A program made the position numbers and the translations under genes. A stretch of DNA of 64,000 nucleotides, from contig NZ_JAAORD010000001.1 in assembly GCF_017696205.1 (NCBI RefSeq), forward strand, positions 372,001-436,000, given 5' to 3'. Each line of letters opens with the position of its first letter. Positions within the stretch are counted from its first letter, which is position 1. Source of the stretch: Prochlorococcus marinus XMU1402. Lineage in GTDB: Bacteria; Cyanobacteriota; Cyanobacteriia; PCC-6307; Cyanobiaceae. The notes below the pieces were generated by a model. The model ran no database searches and was not told the DNA's origin. It saw only the letters and a program-made list of their open reading frames with translations. This document shows, piece after piece, positions 7,650-15,856 of this stretch.

Positions 7650-9614
7650 TTAACCCACCTTCCTGAAGCCTGCAATTTCAGGGTTTACTCCTGATGGAGG
7701 TTTGACTATGCACTCAAAAGGAACTGATGAAAATTGGTTTTCAGCAGAGAATACAAATCTCCTTGAATCAGAATCGTCATATGAAATATATTTTTCACTC
7801 CCCATAATTCTCATATCACTTATTCCCCACATTTCTCCCTGGCCACTGTCTGCAATGCTCTGGAAAGATAAATATACTTTTGCAGTTCTGTTTGATTCAC
7901 CTGATCGTACTAATTCGCCGGCTATTCTCCATCCATTGGCTTTTTTAATGAAGCAGCATTGATCTCTATCTATAACAACTTCAAGTGCGGAACTTTTTGT
8001 CTTGGATAGACTTTTCTTTTCTTTAATTCCTCTGCCAAGATTAATCATTCTTTTAAGCATTTCTGGTCCTTCATCTGGAGGTGCAATAAAAGAAGTCAGT
8101 AAGTTCTGAATGAGGATCTGCCTTAGTTCATATCTGATTCCTCTAAGTCTGTTGGCATGACCTCTCCATGTATAACTTTCTCTCAGTCTTCTTGTTGTGG
8201 GCAGCCAGTCATCATGAGTCACTGGCTCACCTGCACGGAAATATTCTTCAGCGAATGCGTTATATTCCCTGCTTAACTCTGTCTTGTCAGATTTAGCAAT
8301 CTCATTCAATGATGTACCTACAAATGCAGCTGCACAATAGGAACCTCCATCACTTAACTTTGCTCCTTCGGCATAATCTATAACCATTCCAGAACCCCTT
8401 ATAAGTGCAATGGTTGAACGGCATGGCAGACATTCCTCATTGGAAGAGACTCTTGCAACTCCAAGTCTGACAGTACTTTTAAGCTCATCATGAAGAAGTT
8501 CAGGATTGTCTGAGGGTTCCACTCTTCTAGGTATGGGAAACTCAACATCAATTGAGGAACTGTCGCCTGGGAATAATGATTTTGCACCTTCATAAGGTTC
8601 GACTCTTCCGCACTCAACGAATGGAGACCATATTTCATCTGCACGCGCTTCAGATATATATTCAGCTGATTTCCCCTCTTCCCGAAATACTCTTGCTTTG
8701 AAATCAAGTCTTTCCCAGCTGATTGCAGGCCAGAACCATTTTGATGCAGCTTTTGTGAAATCTCTGCAGAGCTCCTCGGGATCTCTTATCCCTGATGAAC
8801 CGGTATCATCACGATCAGGTTCGTGAAAAGTTGGAATGAGGATAGTTGTTCCGCACTCAGTTTCATTGTCACGATTGAGAAGAATTTTTTCTGCATCTCT
8901 TTCTTTCATCCAGATGGATTCCGCAATTGGAATACCATCTTTTTCACTTTCAGACCCCATATAGGCACCATCAAGCCATGATTTCCCGTCCATTTCATGA
9001 GCAGGAATTTCGCTTCTTCCAAAAATTCTTAATTTCTTTCTGCCTTCAATTCTTGATGAGAAAAGAACAGTGAATATTCTTGAATGCATCCAGCTGACTG
9101 CCTTCCCCAGTCCAAAGCTTCCTCCTAGCCCAGACTCTTTTCCGGTTGAAAAATTCTGCACACATAGTTTACGGAAATTTCCTTTCTCGTCCCAGTCATC
9201 ACCTGTCAGACCATCAGTTCCGTAATCACTTATTTTCAGACAGACAAGATCAGATGATTTCATTGATTCAAGTCCGGCCTTCAGGGTAAGGGCAGTTCCA
9301 CTTGAACCTTTCACTGATGAAAGATGAGGAATAAGAGTTTCACTGTTGATTGATTTAAGAAATTTCTCTTTTTTCTCTCCCTTAAGCACAATCAGATCAA
9401 AAAATATTTTCACCTTTTTATCCTTTCTCTGATCGAGACTGTTCTGACAGATTTCTCTTACAAGTGTTTCCAGCAGTGATCGTTTTCTCTGTGACCCACC
9501 TGCTTCAAAAATCTCACTCGCGGCATTACCACCACTGGATCTACCCTGTCCAAGCGATGGTGTCCCAATCCATTTCAGTTGTGTCTTTGCTGTTTTCAAA
9601 TCCCCTTCAGACAC
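7650..9614 (-). CDS. Large GHKL ATPase (paraMORC-like), first gene of the operon
   Basis: A 654-aa protein with a second, distinct GHKL ATPase module. The N box is LVREICQNSLD (51-61), the G1 box is DYGTDG (130-135), and the glycine-rich lid is GLGGSFGLGKA (162-172). A later segment, IRGSGMVIDYAEG followed by AGEPVTHDDW, resembles the S5-like half of MORC-type ATPases; the C-terminal 150 residues are unassigned. Such proteins are thought to remodel DNA or protein complexes in ATP-dependent R-M-like systems. Translation begins at GTG 9614; no strong ribosome-binding site is visible. Being first in the operon, its promoter should lie in 9615-9900. The gene has unusually high GC for this genome (a sampled line near 8.6 kb is 43%). 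Confidence 0.82.
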   Translation of the reverse strand: MSEGDLKTAKTQLKWIGTPSLGQGRSSGGNAASEIFEAGGSQRKRSLLETLVREICQNSLDQRKDKKVKIFFDLIVLKGEKKEKFLKSINSETLIPHLSSVKGSSGTALTLKAGLESMKSSDLVCLKISDYGTDGLTGDDWDEKGNFRKLCVQNFSTGKESGLGGSFGLGKAVSWMHSRIFTVLFSSRIEGRKKLRIFGRSEIPAHEMDGKSWLDGAYMGSESEKDGIPIAESIWMKERDAEKILLNRDNETECGTTILIPTFHEPDRDDTGSSGIRDPEELCRDFTKAASKWFWPAISWERLDFKARVFREEGKSAEYISEARADEIWSPFVECGRVEPYEGAKSLFPGDSSSIDVEFPIPRRVEPSDNPELLHDELKSTVRLGVARVSSNEECLPCRSTIALIRGSGMVIDYAEGAKLSDGGSYCAAAFVGTSLNEIAKSDKTELSREYNAFAEEYFRAGEPVTHDDWLPTTRRLRESYTWRGHANRLRGIRYELRQILIQNLLTSFIAPPDEGPEMLKRMINLGRGIKEKKSLSKTKSSALEVVIDRDQCCFIKKANGWRIAGELVRSGESNRTAKVYLSFQSIADSGQGEMWGISDMRIMGSEKYISYDDSDSRRFVFSAENQFSSVPFECIVKPPSGVNPEIAGFRKVG

Positions 9615-9755
9615 TATATAAAGCGTTAATAAATAATAGATGCCACGATCAGATTGTCATCTCAAGGCCAGAGAATTGCAACATTTAGAAGCCATATTAT
9701 AAATATTAATCATAAATTTCTTTACAGATTTTATACGCTCTATCACTTGCAATAA

Positions 9756-9768
9756 CCCCCTATGGGGG
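9756..9768. repeat. Short GC-only hairpin
   Basis: Five C, TAT, five G form a perfect 5-bp stem with a 3-base loop in otherwise AT-rich sequence, about 140 bases upstream of the large GHKL gene. No T-run follows on either strand, so it is not a typical intrinsic terminator. Function is unknown. Confidence 0.4.
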
Positions 9769-9915
9769 ACTGCCCATCTGTTGCGGTCAAATTATTTATA
9801 GGGATTGCTGTAAATTATCTTCAGTCCACTTAAATCTTGTACTTATACATCTATATCTTTTGATGTTGAAATCAGCTGGAGTTCAAATTATATTGTAGAA
9901 ATTCTAAGCTTATAA

Positions 9916-10128
9916 ATGACCGACAATTGCGAGGCGAGATGGAAACCCACTCAAAATCAGATTGATGATTTAATACTCCCCGCATATACAGAAATGGCGA
10001 AGAAGAGTGTCGAATATATAACTAAGTTTAAATGTCCTTCGGGGTAAGTGGCTGACATGCTCAGAGATATTGCAGATGCCCTAGAATCTTCTCATCCTGA
10101 ATCTGAAAGTGATTGTTCATGCTGTTAA
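9916..10128 (+). pseudogene. Small conserved-looking ORF broken by an in-frame TAA
   Basis: From ATG 9916 the frame encodes 43 residues beginning MTDNCEARWKPTQNQIDD, meets TAA at 10045-10047, then continues in the same frame for 26 more codons (VADMLRDIADAL and on) to a cysteine-rich end SDCSCC and TAA at 10126-10128. Without the TAA it would be a 70-residue cytosolic protein. The two halves read as one protein: helical, acidic, with Cys residues at both ends. No ribosome-binding site is evident and I know no function. It is most simply a pseudogene, but a real short 43-aa protein, stop-codon readthrough or a sequencing error are alternatives. Confidence 0.55.
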
Positions 10129-10283
10129 ATTCTGAACTGAATTAAATATTTCCTGTATTAGTTCTATACAGAAACTGATAATGATTAGACTTTTTCTGAG
10201 ATTTTTCTTTGAAATTACTTGTCTTTATTGATTTTTGTTTATAAAAATGTAGTTATCGGCACAAATTTTAGAACTTTAATATT

Positions 10284-11396
10284 TTGGGACTATATAAAGT
10301 AAAAACCTTACATAAGGAAAAATCATATTCTTTTTCAAGAATCGGACCTGATATTTACGGCTCCACTCATCCTCAGAATTTATTATCTGAAATTAAGGAA
10401 AGAGCAGAATTTCTTTATGAGTTATTGGATAGGCACGTAATTTCCATAGACCCCTTCAGCAAAGATTGTCTTCTACAACTTTTCAGGCTGGCTGCAAAAT
10501 TCGAAAGTAACCCAAACAGATATATTTCCCATAACAGTCCCCTCAAGGGAAAGATACTCATAAATGCCTTCTATGAACCAAGCACACGAACAAGGTTATC
10601 GTTTGATAGCGCATGGCACAGGCTGGGCGGCGATTCAATAAATATCACCGATAAAAGTTCCACTGGAATTGCCAAGGGAGAAACCCATCTGGATATTGCT
10701 CATATGTTTAATAATTACGGTGACTGCGTTGTCCTCAGAGAAAGTGACAATGAGGCGATCTTTGAAATGACAAAATCATTGAGAATTCCAATAATAAATG
10801 CCGGTAACGGAATCGATGAACATCCCACTCAGGCGATGTCTGATCTTTATACTATTTTTAAATGGAGACCGCATCTGGTTAACAAATCAATTAATGATAG
10901 TGAAAAAATAACCATTGGTATCATCGGAGTTCCATCACGTATGAGAACAGTCAGATCTCTTCTGAAATTATTCTGCAAGTTTCCATATTTCATAAAAAAA
11001 ATTATTGTCATTTACGATGACAAATCAATTGATCAGAACGATTTATTTGATGAAGGCCAGCTTGAACAACTTATTGAATCTGATCTGAAGATTGAGCTGG
11101 AGACGGATATGCAAAAAGTATTACCTTCCCTGGACGTTACCTATATAAATGCAATTGCATGGGTGGGAGAAAATTACGAGGTTCATGGAAGTTCATTTAA
11201 ATTGCACAGTGAGTTGCCATTTAAAAAAGATTCCATAATATTGCATCCACTTGCTCGTGGTCCTGAATTGTCAACATCATTGGATCAGACCTCAAAAAAT
11301 TGGTATTTTGCTCAGTCAAGAGGAGCGGTATTTGTAAGAATGGCATTACTTACCTGTCTGATGGATAGAACAACAAGAGTGATGGATGTCGTTTAA
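10284..11396 (+). CDS. Aspartate/ornithine carbamoyltransferase-family enzyme of uncertain substrate
   Basis: A 370-aa transcarbamylase, about 60 residues longer than PyrB. The carbamoyl-phosphate site is intact: STRTR at 100-104, KGET at 131-134, and HPTQ at 180-183. The C-terminal half keeps the PyrB-like MRTVRSL and HPLARGPEL segments. However, the stretch equivalent to E. coli PyrB TRVQKER (Arg229, Gln231, which bind aspartate) reads INAIAWVGENYE, so aspartate may not be the acceptor. A TTG start at 10284 is required: an in-frame TAG lies 15 bases upstream and there is no early Met. The next gene, an asparagine-synthetase-like enzyme, begins four bases after the stop, so the two are probably cotranscribed and functionally linked. 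The organism's own pyrB is expected elsewhere. Confidence 0.8.
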   Translation: MGLYKVKTLHKEKSYSFSRIGPDIYGSTHPQNLLSEIKERAEFLYELLDRHVISIDPFSKDCLLQLFRLAAKFESNPNRYISHNSPLKGKILINAFYEPSTRTRLSFDSAWHRLGGDSINITDKSSTGIAKGETHLDIAHMFNNYGDCVVLRESDNEAIFEMTKSLRIPIINAGNGIDEHPTQAMSDLYTIFKWRPHLVNKSINDSEKITIGIIGVPSRMRTVRSLLKLFCKFPYFIKKIIVIYDDKSIDQNDLFDEGQLEQLIESDLKIELETDMQKVLPSLDVTYINAIAWVGENYEVHGSSFKLHSELPFKKDSIILHPLARGPELSTSLDQTSKNWYFAQSRGAVFVRMALLTCLMDRTTRVMDVV

Positions 11397-11400
11397 CTAG

Positions 11401-13413
11401 ATGTGTGGAATAGGCGGGGTTTTTAATAAATCAAAAGATAAATCTGTTGAACCTCAGATTCTTGTAAATATGGCGGCTATTCAAAGCCATCGTGGACCTG
11501 ACGGTTTTGGATATAAATTATCAGATGGTGCTTCTGTAGGATTCTGTCATGCGAGATTATCAATAATAGATTTAAATGAAAATCGAGCCAGACAGCCTTT
11601 TGTTGGTGGTGCCGAAAATCATATTCTGATGGCGCATAATGGTGAATTTTATGACTTTCAGAGAATCAGGGCTGATCTTGTTGCACAGGGGGTAAGCTTT
11701 TCTTCAAAAAGCGATTCGGAAATATTACTTAGGCTTTATGAGAAATATGGCATTGATGAATCATTATCTTATCTGCGAGGAGAATTTGCCTTTTCATTGT
11801 TTGATGCAAAACAGGATTGTCTTTATCTTGTAAGAGATCGTTTTGGGATTAAACCTCAATATTGGATTGAGACCAATGATTCCTTAATATTTGGCTCTGA
11901 ATTAAAAGTATTATTTGCTCATCCATCAGTTGAAAGAAAATTTACGGGTGAAGGACTGGTTCATCAATTGATGCAGGTAATGGTACCTGGCTCTACAGCA
12001 TTTGCCGGTGTTAAACAAGTTAAACCCGGATATATCCTTAAGGTCAAAAGAGTAAATAATAAATTTCAGATAACAGAGGAAAAATTCTGGGATATAAATT
12101 TCCCTAAGAAAAACACTTATGAAAGAGATAAAAGTGAAAAATATTTTATTGAAAATATTAGAAAAGAATTGTTGAGAGCAGTTGAATTAAGAATGGTCGC
12201 TGATGTTCCTGTCGGCTGTTATTTGTCCGGTGGAATTGATAGTTGCTCAATTTTGGGATTGGCTTCTGCCATAAGTCAAAAATCAGTAAAGGCATTCACG
12301 ATTGGTTTCAGTGATGAAAGATATGATGAAACTTCGATAGCAAAAGAGATGGCTGTCGCCACCAATGCAGATCATGAGATTTTAAAAATAAATGGAGATG
12401 ATCTGTATGGGAATTTTGAAAAGGTTCTATGGTTTACTGAAAGATCTATTTATAACACCCTTGCAATTGCAAAGTACCTTATGAGTAAAAGAGTGAATGA
12501 ACTCGATTATAAGGTCGTTATGACAGGAGAGGGCTCAGATGAATTGTTTGGGGGCTATCCCGCTTTTAGAAAAGATATGTATACCTATGGGGTCGGAATT
12601 TCTAATTCAGAATCTGAGAATCTTAAAGAAAATCTGGAAAATTCAAATGATATTTTCAAGGGCGCGATGCTAGCTAATGAAGAGATAAGTAATAAATCTT
12701 TCAAGGAATTTTTAGGATTCACGCCAAGTTGTCTTCAACCTTGGCTTGCATGTGAAACTTATGCGAAAAGTCTAGTCTCAAGTAAATATAAAGAGATAAC
12801 GGAAACTTATGATCCCGGGGCGGCAATTTTTGGAGAACTTGACCTTGCACAGTTAGAAAATAGATACGCAATTGATCAGGCTCAGTATGTTTGGATGAAG
12901 ACTATGCTTGAGGGCCAAATTCTCACATGGGGTGGAGATAGAGTGGATATGTCAAATTCAATGGAAGCCAGACCTGCATTTTTAGATCATCACCTAGCTG
13001 AAGCTGCCGTTGCTGTCCCCCCTGAATTAAGGATTAAAGACAATGTCGAGAAGTATGTTTTAAGAGAAGCCATGTCAGGATTGCTGCCTGAATCACTATA
13101 TAAACGTGAAAAATTTCCTTTCATGGCTCCCCCCTCCCATGCAGATAAAGATAATTTAAGTTCTATGCAGGAAATTGTGAATGAATTTTTAAGTCCGGAG
13201 AGGATAAGAGAATTTGGAATCTTGGATGAAACAGAAGTAAATGATTTGCTGAATAAATTTTTTAGTTCAGAGATTGATGCCTCAGAAAAAGTACAATTGG
13301 ATGCAATAATCAATCATCTTTTAAGCGTTCAGATCTTATATAAGATTTTTATAATTGAGGATATCCCAGATAAGGCTCAAAAGATGGCTGATAATTTGGG
13401 CTGGAAAGTTTGA
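11401..13413 (+). CDS. asnB: Glutamine-hydrolysing asparagine-synthetase-like enzyme
   Basis: A 670-aa class II glutamine amidotransferase/synthetase. Cys2 directly follows the initiator Met (MCGIGGVF), giving an active N-terminal Ntn glutaminase; RGPDGFG lies at 31-37. The synthetase domain has the PP-loop SGGIDS at 276-281 and GEGSDELFGGY further on. Family members transfer ammonia from glutamine to an adenylated carboxylate, classically aspartate to asparagine. It is slightly longer than typical AsnB, and it sits directly behind an unusual carbamoyltransferase rather than alone, so the true substrate may be a carbamoylated or other amino acid. The symbol reflects the family, not proven specificity. 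Confidence 0.85.
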   Translation: MCGIGGVFNKSKDKSVEPQILVNMAAIQSHRGPDGFGYKLSDGASVGFCHARLSIIDLNENRARQPFVGGAENHILMAHNGEFYDFQRIRADLVAQGVSFSSKSDSEILLRLYEKYGIDESLSYLRGEFAFSLFDAKQDCLYLVRDRFGIKPQYWIETNDSLIFGSELKVLFAHPSVERKFTGEGLVHQLMQVMVPGSTAFAGVKQVKPGYILKVKRVNNKFQITEEKFWDINFPKKNTYERDKSEKYFIENIRKELLRAVELRMVADVPVGCYLSGGIDSCSILGLASAISQKSVKAFTIGFSDERYDETSIAKEMAVATNADHEILKINGDDLYGNFEKVLWFTERSIYNTLAIAKYLMSKRVNELDYKVVMTGEGSDELFGGYPAFRKDMYTYGVGISNSESENLKENLENSNDIFKGAMLANEEISNKSFKEFLGFTPSCLQPWLACETYAKSLVSSKYKEITETYDPGAAIFGELDLAQLENRYAIDQAQYVWMKTMLEGQILTWGGDRVDMSNSMEARPAFLDHHLAEAAVAVPPELRIKDNVEKYVLREAMSGLLPESLYKREKFPFMAPPSHADKDNLSSMQEIVNEFLSPERIREFGILDETEVNDLLNKFFSSEIDASEKVQLDAIINHLLSVQILYKIFIIEDIPDKAQKMADNLGWKV

Positions 13414-13507
13414 ATTCGTTTCTTAAATTAATTTCTGAAAAGGTGTAAACCAATACAGGTTTTATTTGAAAAATAAGAGACCTTAAATAGGCTTAAGTAA
13501 TAGAAGT

Positions 13508-14785
13508 ATGAGTTATAGCGCTGGGTTAAATATCCTAGAGCCACAGGTAATAAATAAGGAGAGAATCCAAGACTTGATAAATTCTTTTTCTTCAATCGGA
13601 GCTTCTGAGAATGGTTCTGTTTCAAGAAGAGGTTTTTCTGATGAAGATATATATGCAAGAAATTTTTTTATGACAACCCTTAAGGAATTAGGTTTGAAAA
13701 TAAGAATTGATACTGCAGGAAATATTATTGCAAGATTAGATGGGCATGATAATAATCTACCTCCCATTGTTACCGGATCTCATCTCGACACTGTTCCAAA
13801 GGGAGGTAAGTATGACGGAACTTTAGGAGTGATTGCAGGAATTGAAATTGCTTTTTTTCTTCAGGAAAATGACATTAAATTAAATAGACCATTTGAAATA
13901 ATTGTCTTTGCTGATGAAGAATCGACAATGATTGGTTGTAAAGGCTTTACAGGTAATTTATCTGTTAAAGAAGAAGATTTTGTTACCAGTAATTCTTGCT
14001 CCATAATTAATAATCTTTCTCGGATTGGTGGAAATTGGCTTGAGATTAAAAGTGCGGCAAGAAGTAAAAAAGATATATTCGCTTTTCTTGAATTACATGT
14101 TGAACAGGGAAAGGTACTTGAAGATGGTGGTTTGGATATCGGAATTGTTAATGGAATAGTAGGTCAAAAAAGGATAACCGTTAGGGTTAAAGGTCAGGCA
14201 AATCATGCAGGAACTACCCCGATGTCAAATAGAAGTGACGCACTTTTGGCCGCCTCTAAAATTATTGTTGGCATTGAACAGATAGCTAAAACTACTTCTG
14301 AAAGTGCAGTCGCAACTGTCGGTAAATTGAAATTACATCCCAATGCGGCAAATGTTATTCCAGGAGAGGCAGTATTCACAATAGATATGAGAGATTTGGA
14401 TGAAGATGTGATTGGGAACATGAGCTTAAGAATTGAGAATCTATGCTCAGAAATTCAAGAAGGTACTAGATGCGTAGTACAGATAGAACCTCAATTTGAA
14501 GTGATCCCCACTAAGTCATGTCCTAAATTAGTGAGCTCTTCATTTCATGAATCTGAAAAGTTGGGATTTAAAACTGGAATCTTACCAAGCAAAGCAAGTC
14601 ATGACTCACAAGAAATAGGAAGGATCTGTCCTATGGTTATGATCTTTGTCCCAAGCAGAAATGGTCTGAGTCATTCCTATAAGGAATATACTTCTCTTGA
14701 TCAATGTGCTAATGGTATTGAGGTTTTATTAAATACAATATTTTTCATTGATAAGAATTTTTTAGACAAGCCACTAATGATATAA
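13508..14785 (+). CDS. M20 amidohydrolase: N-carbamoyl-L-amino-acid hydrolase / allantoate amidohydrolase family
   Basis: A 425-aa metal-dependent hydrolase of the AllC/HyuC group. Metal-binding residues are visible: GSHLDTVPKGGKYDG (His92, Asp103), FADEES (Glu137/138), LELHVEQG and, near the C-terminus, HSYKEYT. The dimerisation-domain signature NHAGTTPM is present. Relatives remove carbamoyl groups from N-carbamoyl amino acids, or hydrolyse allantoate or ureidoglycine, releasing CO2 and ammonia. It lies 94 bases after the asparagine-synthetase-like gene and abuts the DUF1028 gene. Together with the carbamoyltransferase this suggests both formation and hydrolysis of a carbamoyl compound, or sequential salvage. 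Substrate cannot be set from sequence alone. Confidence 0.85.
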   Translation: MSYSAGLNILEPQVINKERIQDLINSFSSIGASENGSVSRRGFSDEDIYARNFFMTTLKELGLKIRIDTAGNIIARLDGHDNNLPPIVTGSHLDTVPKGGKYDGTLGVIAGIEIAFFLQENDIKLNRPFEIIVFADEESTMIGCKGFTGNLSVKEEDFVTSNSCSIINNLSRIGGNWLEIKSAARSKKDIFAFLELHVEQGKVLEDGGLDIGIVNGIVGQKRITVRVKGQANHAGTTPMSNRSDALLAASKIIVGIEQIAKTTSESAVATVGKLKLHPNAANVIPGEAVFTIDMRDLDEDVIGNMSLRIENLCSEIQEGTRCVVQIEPQFEVIPTKSCPKLVSSSFHESEKLGFKTGILPSKASHDSQEIGRICPMVMIFVPSRNGLSHSYKEYTSLDQCANGIEVLLNTIFFIDKNFLDKPLMI

Positions 14786-15472
14786 ATGACATTTTCAATT
14801 ATTGGTTTTGATCCTTTAAAAAATAGATTTGGTGTTGCAGTTTCTTCTTGCCATATAGCTGTTGGCTCAACAGTTTCATTCGTTAGATCACAGGTTGGTG
14901 CTGTTGCAACTCAAGGGCAAACTAATCCTTATTTAGGAATAAGAAGTCTTGAGTCACTCCAATCTTGCTCTGATTCGAAAATTGTTTTGGAAGATTTAAT
15001 TAAAGAAGATTTTGGAAGGGAAAAAAGACAGGTTCACTTAATTGATAAGTATGGGAGAAGCGAATGCTGGACAGGTCAAGAATGTTTTCAGACAAGCGGA
15101 CATATTAGTGGAGAAAACTTTTCTGTAGCTGGCAATTTTCTAGAGAATATTGAAGTTCTTGAGGTGATGGCTGATGTTTTCAAACAAAGTGATCCAAATA
15201 TTAAATTAGGGAAAAGACTACTTGATGCTCTTAATGCAGGAGAAAGTGTAGGTGGAGATAAACGAAGCCTCCGTTCAACCTCAAGCGCTCTAAAAGTTAG
15301 TGGAGAACTAGGCTTTCCTCTTTTAGATCTGAGAGTTGATTATCATGATTCCTCTGTAGATGAACTAATTAGAATTTATAAACATAGTCAAAGTGAGTGG
15401 GCCCAGGAATGGAGAGACTCAATGAATGACCTGCCTGAAATGAATATGAAACGGGAATTTAGGGTTGCTTAA
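14786..15472 (+). CDS. DUF1028 family putative Ntn hydrolase
   Basis: A 228-aa protein that begins MTFSIIGFDP and has the DUF1028 core: GVAVSSCHIAVGS, then VGAVATQGQTNP, then a later GGDKRSLRS. DUF1028 proteins are predicted Ntn-fold hydrolases of unknown substrate, often near amidohydrolases and carbamoylases. The ATG starts on the base after the stop of the M20 amidohydrolase gene, which argues for co-translation and a shared pathway. It is the last gene of the plus-strand cluster. A hairpin 58 bases downstream may end the transcript. Confidence 0.85.
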   Translation: MTFSIIGFDPLKNRFGVAVSSCHIAVGSTVSFVRSQVGAVATQGQTNPYLGIRSLESLQSCSDSKIVLEDLIKEDFGREKRQVHLIDKYGRSECWTGQECFQTSGHISGENFSVAGNFLENIEVLEVMADVFKQSDPNIKLGKRLLDALNAGESVGGDKRSLRSTSSALKVSGELGFPLLDLRVDYHDSSVDELIRIYKHSQSEWAQEWRDSMNDLPEMNMKREFRVA

Positions 15473-15529
15473 ACTTTAATTATTATTTTCAAATTTTTAC
15501 AAAATGAAAAGCGACCCACCTCTCCGAAG

Positions 15530-15546
15530 TTGCTAAAGATTAGCAA
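15530..15546 (+). terminator. Hairpin downstream of the DUF1028 gene
   Basis: TTGCTAA, AGA, TTAGCAA makes a perfect 7-bp stem with a 3-base loop, 58 bases after the DUF1028 stop, followed by a moderately T-rich stretch (ATTCTCGTTTTA). It is a plausible terminator for the carbamoyltransferase operon, though the T-run is imperfect. Confidence 0.4.
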
Positions 15547-15587
15547 ATTCTCGTTTTATATCGATCGCTAAAGACCTATTAAATTAG

Positions 15588-15604
15588 GAGCAAAAATTTT
15601 GCTC
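15588..15604. repeat. Inverted repeat between converging transcripts
   Basis: GAGCAAAA, A, TTTTGCTC is an 8-bp perfect inverted repeat at the 3' end of a small minus-strand gene, touching its stop codon. A weaker CCTA/TAGG repeat lies just before it. Because genes converge here, it may act as a terminator for the minus-strand transcript. Confidence 0.4.
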
Positions 15605-15761
15605 AGATAATGCAATAGGGATTGCTGAAAGACTTACTGCAAAATAATCTATTGCGTTTAAATTCCTTTACTGATTTTGAATAAATATTAGCTGTAAGGA
15701 TTGCTCCAAAATTTACTAAAACTACAGTCAAGACCAGTAGCTCGATAGCGAGGTTGGTCAT
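15603..15761 (-). CDS. Small single-helix membrane protein (52 aa)
   Basis: A 52-codon frame with a strong ribosome-binding site (TAAGGAGGGT) just before the ATG. The N-terminal half is a single hydrophobic helix (about residues 5-25, starting LAIELLVLTVVLV), followed by a basic stretch (KSVKEFKRNR) and a short Cys-containing tail. I do not recognise a family. It lies downstream of the hli genes on the same strand, so it may belong to the same light-stress cluster, and its size and topology suit a thylakoid or photosystem accessory peptide. That role is inference. Confidence 0.6.
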   Translation of the reverse strand: MTNLAIELLVLTVVLVNFGAILTANIYSKSVKEFKRNRLFCSKSFSNPYCII

Positions 15762-15856
15762 AAGATTACCCTCCTTAAACTTATATAAAACTCTATAACG
15801 ACTTTGTAAGTATTGAAAAGAGTTTAAATTCTTATTTTTGGGAGTCTAAATCTTTC

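Larger units (their letters stand above)
9615..10283. other. Intergenic region between divergent accessory operons
   Basis: This 669-base spacer separates the minus-strand defence-like operon from the plus-strand carbamoyltransferase operon, so it must hold both promoters. It contains an isolated GC hairpin, five C then TAT then five G, at 9756-9768. It also contains a small interrupted reading frame at 9916-10128 (listed separately) and a 6-bp hairpin CTGTAT/ATACAG at 10153-10171. No tRNA, insertion-sequence end or integrase remnant was recognised. Confidence 0.6.

Noticed and set aside
9798-9810. 13-base repeat ATAGGGATTGCTG also at 15615-15627
   Set aside because: With about 64 kb of AT-rich sequence, many 13-base pairs are expected by chance, and the second copy lies within a coding frame. 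Not taken as an att site.
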